From: Eumeta japonica
Taxonomy: Eukaryota; Arthropoda; Insecta; Lepidoptera; Psychidae
Direction: 5' to 3'
Length of the DNA: 64,000 bases
NCBI GenBank assembly: GCA_005406025.1
Contig: BGZK01000019.1
Coordinates: 124,001-188,000, forward strand
The position numbers and the translations under genes are program-made. The notes beneath the pieces are model-generated. The model saw nothing but the letters and a program-made list of their open reading frames with translations, did no database searches and was not told the DNA's origin. Below are positions 54,656 through 64,000 of the stretch, piece by piece. Numbering within the stretch: position 1 is the stretch's first letter; every line of letters starts with the position of its first letter.

Positions 54656-56934
54656 AACGGGTACATTTCGATTGTCGAGACTATATTTCACACTTTATTT
54701 TCAAACATATATTAAAATTTATACATGCGCGTGCGAACTTATATATAAATTATCGACATTGTAAAATTCAAAAGAAATCATAGCTTGAGAAAATATTTCA
54801 AATTTTGTATTGATTACGTTAATCAGTTTGGGGAATTTTTCAATAGTACGCTCATTAATAAACCATATTTTAGTGTTTTTCAACAATTAACAACGGATCA
54901 AATTAACACATCACAATCGCTTGATTCGTCATTGAGACATCGTTGTCGAGAGAGATAGAAATAAAACAGTTCTTTTTCAATACTTTAATTTTGGACGAAA
55001 TATTGGAATTTAACTTTGCATTGCTGTCTATCTTGGGTGCTCAACAGTGATATATAATTTCAAAAAGTCTAATGCTATATTATTTTTAAGTAGATTATGC
55101 TCTTAAGATCAAAATGAGTACTAGACAAAACAACAATTGTTTAAACTACTTGATAATGTAGAAGTGGGTATTGTAGTATCTATAGTATTTAGTTTCCCTA
55201 CTAATGGAAACGAAGGACTGACCAGTCGGCCGTCTCTCAAATCTCATATAACATTCTTCAAAATAATGTAAGTTATCATATCCAGTGTAAAAAAAATATA
55301 TATAACTCATATAAGAACTAGAAGACTTATGAAACTCACAGAGCGATGACCTCCCCTCAACTACATAGGCATTCAGCATATTATTTCTGGAATTGAAACA
55401 CCAATTTTTTTTATTAATGTCAATTTTTATAATGATATCAAACACCATGGAACTCTATTTGGACATTCGTCATTTGTGGTAACGCTTTATTTGATTTATG
55501 ATAGAGCTTTTCAATGAGTCTGGCTTTTAAAACAAGTACAAAAATGATGTTTAAATAATAAAATTCGTCAAATAAAATCGTACCGATCGTTTGAATTCAG
55601 CGATGAATAGTCTTTCATGCATATAGAAATGGTAAAAAAAGGATCCTTTGGTGTATCAATCAGGTTACTAAAGCTCTTTCCGATAAAGTCAGACATGAAA
55701 ATTATAAACAACTTGAAACCGAGTTCTTCACACTGGTCATCCAAAGGTATTAATTTGCAACATTCACAAAATAATACTTTGAGACTCGGACATAAAGTCC
55801 GTTCAATCTTACTACAAACAGTACCTACAAGAGCTTAAATTCTGTTTTAATAAGATATCATATCAGTGGAGAATGCAAAGAAAATACATTAAATTTTTTA
55901 TCTTCTATAACGGTAACATGAACTTTTCAAATATCAATTTTCGCCCACGCCAACGATCCACTCGCGACAATTCATTGTTCAAAATAATTAGCGGATCTAA
56001 GGTATTTCCAAAACAAATATTCAAAGCATTTTTTTGCAAGTTAAAATTTTCACTTAGTCATTTTTTATTTGGACGAGATATTCCGTTAAGAATCTCAACA
56101 ACGAAATACTTCATAATTAAATATCGACCGTCATAAAATTAATCTTGCCAGTTCGTCTTTCTGTCTGCATCTACAGTGGTATTACATTACTTCATTTTCA
56201 GCTTGAAGTCTGTAAATAATTCTTCCAATTATACTGTTGAATTCTTTTATTTCATATTAGATATTCCTATCGGCCCAACTCTTTCCAAGCGCTTAAAGTT
56301 TCAATTATAATAATGATTGATGGTCTTTGACGTAATCCGAGTGTTTAACTCTGCACTTTACATTATGTGTCATGGGCAGAATATTTATAAACACAACTAG
56401 TCACATAACATAAAAACTTTAATTATAACTGGCTTTAACAGTCGACGTGACGACTTCTGAATAGACAGTTACCATTTGAAAGCTTTCTGCGTGATCTTTC
56501 TTACAAACTTCGACGGATCTAACAAACTCCTTTTTCTTTTATTTTTTTTTGCTAGATTGACCATATTGACTTTTTAACAAAAGTGTTCACTTAATCACTA
56601 AAATAAAAGAACGTGACGTCATAGACCGCGGTTGCTGTTCAATTTTCAGTACGGCCTATTCAATTTGTGGAATATTTTAAGCGTTCATACTCCTCATATC
56701 AAAACTCACACGTCATTTTTTGAATTAATCTTGCTTTTGAGCAACGGCAGTACCTATAGATAAGCATTATCACACACAATTTACATAAACGGTATGTAAC
56801 ATGAGAAACTTGAGATGATCCAGGAGTGTGCACTCATGTTTTTGTGTTTTCCCTGATCAGAAAACGACTAGAAATTCGAGTTTAAAATTCAAATATATAT
56901 TTATTTCATAGGTTATAAATAACACTTGATATGA
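54656..56934. other. No recognisable gene
   Basis: AT-rich DNA. Frames at 55146-55448 (100 codons, minus), 55617-55838 and 55873-56136 have no recognisable motif and no supporting structure. Confidence 0.42.
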
Positions 56935-57804
56935 ATCAAAATATTTTAAGAATTTACGTTTTACTACTTAGCCATTTTACCACTCGTTACCACCCTTTCA
57001 TAACAAGCATTTGCTTAACAATGATTTTAAATTTGTTTAGGTGTAGATTTTGTATATTTTCAGAGACCTTATCGAACATACGCATCCGGAGTACCCCCAG
57101 TGAATTCGTAACTTTATCTAATCGACTAATACACAGTTTATTTTCATTTCTTGTTTATTTCTATCATTAATTTTCTCAATCGTTTCTATGTTGTTTTTTA
57201 ATTATATTAAATGTTCTTGTATAAATTGAGATAGATGCCAAAGCTAAGTTCTCTATTTCCTTAAAGTTAGTTCCAAGAGGTACTTTAGGTTCCAGCCTGT
57301 AAATGGCCCAAATAGCCCGCTTTTGCAGCACAAACATTCTATCAATATCTTCGGCATGACCCCACAACAAAATGCCGTATGACATCAAGCTAATGAAACA
57401 GTCAAAATAAACCAATCTGACGGTTTGGATATTTGATAACTTTCTTATTTTTTTCACTGCATATTCAGCAGAGCTAAACCTTTTCGCCAACATACTGAAA
57501 TGCGGACCCCGCTGAAGCCACTAATTCAGAGTGACTCTAAAAAGAATACAGTAGTGTCAATAGTTTCTTATTTCCCATTAGGTAATAGTATAATACCAAA
57601 TCTATATTTTACAGTTGAAAGTAAGAATTTTACACATTTTTTAATCTTATTTTTATTTAAACGGCTATTTACGGTAAGCCACATTACAATTTTGGAGATA
57701 GCACAGCACTGAACAATACATATTTTGGCAAGGCTTATTAAATTTACATATGTACATATTAACACAATATTTAAAATAAAAACAATGTGGTTCAAGTATG
57801 CCAT
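56935..57804 (-). pseudogene. Jockey-like LINE, end of reverse transcriptase and C-terminus
   Basis: On the minus strand, 57804-57568 gives ISKIVMWLTVNSRLNKNKIK-like and CVKFLLSTVKYR, the reverse transcriptase region after the active site. A 105-codon open part (57493-57176) then reads MLAKRFSSAEYAVKKIRKLS, ARLVYF-like, FISLMSYGILLWGHAEDIDRMF, VLQKRAIWAIYRLEPKVPLG and FKEIENLALAS. The C-terminus continues in another frame as TRNENKLCISRLDKVTNSLG, FDKVSENIQNLHLNKFK. The catalytic Y-x-D-D block is not in the window copy. The element is 5'-truncated and inactive. It is the same family as 46004-46460 but inverted. Confidence 0.87.
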
Positions 57805-59080
57805 TTGTCTAATTTGAGAAAATAAAACTTGTTTTTCATGTGATATTTTTTTTACTAATGAAGCACTTAATTCCTTTCCAAATTCAGAACACTGATAAAT
57901 TACTTTACAAAATATTTCACCTAGAAAATATACTTGGTTAATGGTTTGATATACATTTGTATGTCATAAAACTCATCTATTAGTGTATTAGAGTTTTTGC
58001 AATAATTATAATTCTTGACAAACGAGTAGTCAACTAACGTCCAGACACCTGCTGAATTCTGAAACTATATAACCTGATCTCCACAAAAACTATTGAATAA
58101 TCTTAATCTAATTCGTAAATTCACTATTAATGTTAATAGCTGTCCTGTTATCATTAATTTGTACTTGATCAACACGTTCTGTCGATACAGACCGCCATAG
58201 GTCCACTTATCATTGGTTATCAATTTTTTCGGTTCATGGCTATATTTCGTTCTAGGCCACTCCACTCTGTGCTTATTTCACAGGGGACACTTATTAGAGA
58301 GCCTTTATCCAAAAATTGCCAGTTTCAATCCACTTCGGTTTGTTTAATTTTATAAAATTGCATCCACCATTTTCGATTTCAAACGAACATAATTTAATTT
58401 ATAAGGTTTTACAAATAGTACAGTTAGTTCTTCATAAATTTCAATGATGAACTTAGAACTCGTGTATCCGTTTTATTGTTAAAACTAAATGTACACGAAC
58501 ATATGACAAATCTTCTGATTTATAACATTCAAAAATAAAAGCATCATCTATGTCTATATAATGTATAAACGAGCACGAACTCGAAAAATAATATCATAAT
58601 TAAATATCCCACTGAGTTATCATTATGAGTTCCAATTACATAGGTCTCACTAACACAATTAATTTCACAGGATTACGCAGCGGGACCAAGAGGTGTAGAG
58701 TTTAAGGAGCGTAATCCTAACTAGTTAGTAAACATTAAACAAACTCAGCACTAACTTTTGAGAAGCAGATAACGTAATGACACCTTGTTTAGGGCATTTA
58801 TTCAGTTTAAACCTATCTTATCCGGAAGGCTTTAAGTCATTTCATTAGTTAAATGAAATAACTTGTTCAGATAAGTTAGTGCTCAAATGACTGATCCCAT
58901 GATTTCGCCGACATGAATGACATTCATTTTTTCTTACTGTCAGTATTTTTACCCTAAGAAGATATTCACATAATTCTCAAGTTAACATGTCTTTGTACTT
59001 GCATATTATTTTGATTCTACTTTTTTTGTTTAAATGTAACGACATTTTCTAAGCCTTATTTATCTTATTACTAACATATA
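57805..59080. other. No recognisable gene; one short hairpin
   Basis: AT-rich DNA. GGATTACGC at 58671-58679 pairs with GCGTAATCC at 58710-58718 across about 30 bases. No gene. Confidence 0.42.
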
Positions 59081-59245
59081 CTAGATCGGGGAAAAAGTTG
59101 TTTTTTTTATAAGTGAAAAGATGCAGTAAAATCTTTAAAATAGATGAGTATAAAAAAATTAAAAGTACAAACAGTGTCTCGCCATTTTTCTCTGGTTTTC
59201 CTGTGCACCACAATGGGTGAATCTGACGTGGAAATTTTGCACAAA
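59081..59245 (+). mobile_element. Mariner 5'-end fragment (same family as 27927-29183)
   Basis: Begins after TA with CTAGATCGGGGAAAAAGTTG and runs through GCAGTAAAATCT, ACAGTGTCTCGCCATTTTTCT and TTTCCTGTGCACCACAATGGGTGAATCTGA. It parallels the 5' end of the 28-kb copy read on its own strand (GGGAAAAAGTTTTTTCG, TGCAGTAAAATCTC, CGGTGTCCCGCCGTTTTTCT, TTTCTGTCCACCAAAATGAGTGACTCT). The start codon corresponds to 59213-59215. The rest of the transposase and the right end are absent. Confidence 0.82.
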
Positions 59246-60628
59246 GGCCCCGTTACAACCTTGACGAGGACTCAGAAAGATATTTTGGAGATTTGAAATT
59301 GAAAAGAATTGAGAGGTGAAAAGAATGAAATTCCGTTGTATGGAAAATCTAAACCGTTGAAGCTACAGATTTGAAACTTGACATTTTAGTAAACAAATAA
59401 TTTCAAACGTTGTGTTTTTTTTTTTAATTAACCCTGAACGTGGTATAATAAGAGGTAAAATTTTAAATAAAAATCGAAACCACTAAGGTTTGTAACATCA
59501 AAATTTATTTTTCCGCCAATCACTAATAATCGTGAACTTATAAAAGTTATCTAAATACACTCTGAAATCAGGAAGACCACATTTCTTTTTCCCTGACGCA
59601 TGGTACGTCAACAATAGACGTATAACACTATTATTATTATAATAAATACATAAATATGTGTATACACAAAGTATAGAAAACGTGAAATACTGTTATTATG
59701 TACCTGTCATATCTACTGTTTGATTTATATACTAAAGTTGTCTTTGTTTATGATTTTAATACAACAACCATATCTGTCATTGTTTTTATAAGCTGATCGC
59801 ATACATTTTCTAGAAACAAAAATAAGAAAATCAAAGTAATAATACGTAGTTAAAATAAATATAATATCAAAACACTTTGATTTACTAATTTATGATTTCA
59901 TCAATTTTTGAAAATGATTGATTTCAGTGTTCTTTGAGGGTATCTACTTAAGCCTTTTCCACTACATAATTTCGATACCTTTAAATCACATTGCGAGAGG
60001 TTTTAATTATTTCCAATATTTTCAATAGTTAGTAAAATATGACCTCAACACGGCATTCAGAATAATTTTGCCATATGAAGGAAACGTAAAACCCCTCAGC
60101 GCTAAGGAATTTGCGCCAGACTCTAACATTGTTCAATATATTTTTCTGAATTGTATACCAGCCATAGTAATTAAACTAAATTCTTTTCACGGTGAATCCA
60201 TACACCATAACAAAACGAAGCATTCACGGAGTACCAGCTCACCCATCAGACGGCGAGGTCGTGAAGATTTGTGATGATGTAAAACCTCACGGCTGTCATA
60301 GTCTTGCACAGTCGGATGCTAAGCCTCATACACTTTTGTGCGAGTGATGTTCATTGTGTTTTTATTTTCGTCTCGTTTCGGAAATGTCATACAGTCGCGA
60401 GGTGTGGGGTGACCATGATTTCTATTTATTGATGTACATTTTCATTAGTTATTAATTCAATAGCTGAATGTGGACGTACTTACGGAGTAATGATGGCTGA
60501 AAAACAACTGCCTGGTAGCGCATCTGTTCGTAGTTTGGCTATCGTGACGCCCTACTGCAGTCTGCCTATTTCTGAGGATATACTGATTTGGCACTATACA
60601 TGAGCAGAAATTACATTTTAATCATTTA
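59246..60628. other. No recognisable gene
   Basis: AT-rich DNA. A GC-richer stretch at 60190-60320 (CAGACGGCGAGGTCGTG) is crossed by a 68-codon frame without motifs. Confidence 0.42.
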
Positions 60629-60735
60629 GTGGACTAAGATAATCAAAATGTTAACACTTGCTTAGGTGCTCGATAACTGTCAATCCTCTCGAATCAATAT
60701 AATCATTATAAATGTAGTGCTCACAATGATCGCGG
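60629..60735 (+). repeat. Dispersed repeat, copy 2 of 2
   Basis: See the copy at 32305-32420. The identical block TCAATCCTCTCGAATCAATA lies at 60679-60698. Confidence 0.7.
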
Positions 60736-62194
60736 ACAGACTCAGGAACTATTAAATTTAAACTTATATTCTGAGAAGGTGTACCTTTGAGTTGACAAAA
60801 AAAAAGAACCAATTTCAATATTACTACAGGAAAATTATATTAACTGCTCTTCGAAATATGTTATTTCCTGCATTATGGAAATTAAAGTAACTTACAAACA
60901 TGGAATGTCCCGTTGATGACCCTCGATGCCAGCAGCTTTGACGTCGTGAAGTTGTTTCTAGCAATTCTACGGAAGAAGCCAATCCCATGGAGCTAGTTTG
61001 ACTCCCTCACCCGTGATCACATAAAGCTCATGTATGATACTGCCACCGGAAGCTGTTAGAACAGCCATAAAATAAAGTAATGACTTCTATACAAATATGT
61101 CTCAATTCGAAGAGCTAGCTCCAGGAAATAAAAGTGACTAAAGCGTACGTAAGTGCTATGTCCAACCAAAAAAAATGTAACTATTGTAACTATTTTTAAC
61201 ACCTTAATATTGTACATATTCAATTTGGGCTGTGACAACTCGACAATATGATATATATTCACAAAAATTAAAGAAAAAAAATTAATTTTTGTATTAAATA
61301 ATTATGAATGAAAATATATTTGAAACCAAACAATTTCTTTGGAATGAAATTCTAAACTATTGATCAGTATGGGATATATTTTGGTCTCAATCCATAAAAA
61401 TAAATTGTACAATGATATACAATATGGGCCGAATTAAGCAGCAATCGTTTGTTCTTATCATGTTTTAATTATTCAAATATCTCTGTCGTACGTCTTCATT
61501 TTATTTCAAATTATCGTATCAAATTAAACAATTTTACAAACAACAGAGTAACCAGTAATTCCGTTTATTAGTGGTGTCAGTATACTAAAAAACTGATAAC
61601 AATATTCTAAAAAAAAATTACAATATAAACTTACAAGCAAATAAGATAAATATAAACTGTTGTTATTTCAAAATACGTCCAACTTAAATCGAATATTTTT
61701 TTGCAACTAACTTTGTTGATACTGGGTAAATTCATAAGTTATAAATAATAAATAACTTTTTACATTTTTAATTTTTTCATACCGTGTATAAAATATAATC
61801 GGTAAATAAATTAATATTTCCGTAACAAATAATAATGTATAGATGATTAGATGAAAATAGATGAATTTTCATAAGAATTACAGCCAAAATAAATACAATG
61901 TTCAATAAATTAAAATATTACTTTAAAATATAACAATAACTTTAAAATGGGTCTATTGTGAACATATTAACTATTCGCTGTCATTATTTGTGATCAAGAA
62001 TTATCGTGCCAATATTATGACGGTAAACGGTACATTCTTCATTTTCTTCAAGCTTAGAAATGTAGTTGTCCTGTCAAATTGGGTATATGAAATACACTCT
62101 GGGTTTCGAAAAAAATTGTCGAGTGATCGATCAACTGTAATCATCATTCGAAACACATATTTAAAAGCCTCAAAATATGAAATGGTTCCGTAAC
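60736..62194. other. No recognisable gene
   Basis: AT-rich DNA with a GC-richer patch at 60910-61000. Frames at 61056-61262 and 61990-62193 have no motif. Confidence 0.42.
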
Positions 62195-62470
62195 AGACCT
62201 GTCGTAACAGTCACACGCGGTGTCCCGGCGCCGGCCGCGCTCGCGGTCACCCCACGGCCTATACACATGCAAATGCGGCGGCTCCGCGCTCCGTGACCGA
62301 TGAGGCAGGCAGCCGATTCCGACCTTCGTTTAAATTCTAAAAGTAAAGTCGCTCGTGTCTCACCGTAGACTATCCCCTTTTCATTTCGAATTCAGGCGAG
62401 GCACAGAGAATCCTCCGCGTGGACTGCCTCACCGACACTGACGGGGCCCATCTTTCCGGGCGAGTTTTCG
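62195..62470. promoter_or_regulatory. CpG-rich island, candidate promoter or exon
   Basis: GGTGTCCCGGCGCCGGCCGCGCTCGCGG, CGGCGGCTCCGCGCTCCGTGACCG, and GAGAATCCTCCGCGTGGACTGCCTCACC. A pyrimidine-rich stretch ending TTTTCATTTCGAATTCAG/GCGAGGC (62395/62396) resembles a splice acceptor. One frame after it is open for about 28 codons (RILRVDCLTDTDGAHLSG) and then stops. Too short to call a gene. Confidence 0.3.
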
Positions 62471-64000
62471 TTTGTTTCATTTAATTCTGGAAATTAGATA
62501 CTTTGGATTCCATTTTCTTCGATATATACTTCATTAAACGAGCGTGTATTCATAGAAAAGAAGTAGTGGTCGAAAGATTGACGCGTTGTTCAGGAATCAG
62601 AACGTATTCGTTCGATTCCTGAGCAAAAGCGAATAAATGTCGAATTTATAAGATAAATCGAATTGGCCACTTTCTTCGTGTCACGTTGAGCTATCCGACG
62701 CTGTTACTAGATTAGGGACGAAGGTCGTCAAAAGTCAACAACTGACACTAGATAAGCATAAAAAAAAATTAAAGTTCAAGCCGCTCACATGACATTAGTT
62801 AGTGGTAGCATACGTCCTTGAAATGAGCAGTCAAAAATCAGACGTTAATAGATATAATCATATATAAACAATGATAGTCCAGTATCATTAGGCGTGTTTT
62901 GGACGTTGGAGATCCATTTTCAGACCCACAAGAGTTGCAGAGCTTGCGGACCCATAAGAGTCTTCACATATAAATCGGCACATAATCGCATGGTACGAGA
63001 AACCTAATTCTACACATGGCTTGCCGCCATACGTTGTCGTCATCGACAACAACTTCAATAATGGAATTATTTCAAAAACTCCATTACTGAAATAAATGTA
63101 TTTCAGTAATATAAGCAACCGCGCCATCTTCTACTTCTAACGAAAGAGATTTGATATTATGTTCTTTTGTGCGGTGGAATAAACTAATTAACAGCAGCAA
63201 CATTAACTATTGGCTTTATGTTTGCAACTAAAAACAATTGCAACTGATTTTTATAGAAGAATATACGAATTGAACCTTAATAAACAATACAGACAATATT
63301 CGTTATACGATTTCAATAATACGGTAATTCTTTTTGCATTCATTTGCCAATTACAACGAGTGTTTATCTACATCGGAGCTGTCGCCGCTGCAGGCTTGCC
63401 GTCGTCCAGCGGACATGCGCTGACGAAGAGTCTTATACGATCTGGATCCGTTCCAAGTGCGAGGATACCAAACAGAACACCGTCAACGGACGCTACTTTG
63501 ATACCATGAATCGGGTGGGGAAACATTCATGACTGTGACTACAGTTATATTTTATTCAAATGTAGAGCTGAAGTGAAGTCATCATCGGACTTCCTTGTTA
63601 GTTGCTCTGGAAGTCCCCAAAGTTGAGGTTCAGACCGATTGCGATCGCTGCACTGACTGACACTGAATGGTTCATCCGGCAGGATATATTCTGGTGTCAG
63701 TTTGTATGGAATAAATCATCGTCAAATAATCGTCACGAATAGTTTTGTTTTCAAATTACAAAGCATATTTATTTATAAATTACGAGTGAGGTTTTAAAGG
63801 CACTAGAAGTCCTCATCCGAGCCGCCAATACAAAAAGATTTGTTTTAACAAAGAACACGTATAGACATTGTCGCGACAAAGTACTTGCCGACCGAATAGA
63901 CGACAACGCTCACGGCGATGTTTTCAAAGAAACGAATATTTACTTAACGTTGAATATTTAGTTGACATATGTCTTTTATCAAAATTTTGGATTTAATATG
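62471..64000. other. No recognisable gene; small palindrome and open GC patches
   Basis: ATTACTGAAATA-AATG-TATTTCAGTAAT (63083-63110) is a perfect hairpin. GC-richer stretches at 62900-63060 and 63370-63500 are open in several frames on both strands (for example 79 codons minus at 62888-63127, 99 codons plus at 63210-63509) with no recognised motif. The window ends in AT-rich DNA. Confidence 0.4.

Noticed and set aside
55146..55448. 100-codon minus-strand frame
   Set aside because: No recognisable domain, AT-rich codons and no splice or promoter context. Consistent with chance.
58671..58718. GGATTACGC / GCGTAATCC inverted pair as a transposon end
   Set aside because: The arms are only 9 bases, 30 bases apart, with no flanking duplication.
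63210..63532. Overlapping plus-strand frames (99 and 62 codons)
   Set aside because: The minus strand is also open over the same GC-rich stretch. No motif on any strand.

Overview
This window looks like non-coding nuclear DNA from an insect, most probably a moth or butterfly (Lepidoptera). It is AT-rich, with short isolated GC-rich islands, and it has no operon structure. I recognise no intact host gene, rRNA or tRNA. Nearly all open frames are short (60-150 codons), occur on both strands, and fall in repeats or GC-rich patches. The Lepidoptera call rests on several interspersed repeats that I recognise by eye from moth and butterfly genomes. No database search was possible. The best reading is a large intergenic region or a long intron that has filled with decayed transposable elements.

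Layout. 0-8 kb: degenerate SINE-like pieces (about 145-275, 1262-1400 and 5060-5360, the last with a near-ideal RNA polymerase III B box), a repeat ending in a GCGGGCGGAAAGCTAGT-type motif (4240-4575), and unremarkable AT-rich DNA. 8-16 kb: two decayed mariner transposases of different subfamilies (8225-9223 and 10036-11085), a GC-rich island with an 18-nt perfect palindrome (12074-12091), a repeat on the minus strand (13380-13690), and a non-LTR retrotransposon endonuclease domain (14300-14959, minus). 16.0-16.8 kb: a composite element with short inverted ends, a 92-nt-arm hairpin, a second 28-nt-arm hairpin and a tandem duplication. 19-25.5 kb: a near full-length lepidopteran repeat (19011-19768), a minus-strand hAT transposase relic (20050-20815), and three more repeats. 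25.9-27.2 kb: a second hAT relic with a BED-type zinc finger, split by a 693-bp TA-flanked MITE. 27.9-29.2 kb: a mariner with both terminal inverted repeats and its TA duplication, but a dead transposase.

30-47 kb: LINE 3' tails, an RTE-like LINE C-terminus (39525-40010, minus), a fourth mariner (40675-41605), a 390-bp repeat that recurs at 53.2 kb, and a jockey-like LINE C-terminus (46004-46460). GC-rich islands lie at 38.1, 42.6, 47.1, 48.4, 49.0 and 49.8 kb. 51-64 kb: a SINE tail (51930-52130), the second copy of the 390-bp repeat, a jockey/BMC1-like LINE end with its 3' tail (54138-54655), a second copy of the 46-kb LINE family in opposite orientation (56935-57804), a truncated mariner 5' end of the same family as the 28-kb copy (59081-59245), and a GC-rich island at 62.2-62.5 kb.

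No genes work together here as a pathway. The functional story is transposon biology: at least four mariner lineages, two hAT lineages, three to five LINE families, SINEs and MITEs, all inactivated by stops, frameshifts or loss of catalytic residues. The strongest unexplained structures are the 16.1-kb hairpin element, the nested MITE, the duplicated 390-bp repeat, and two long perfect palindromes inside GC-rich islands. I see no sign of an undescribed protein-coding system.
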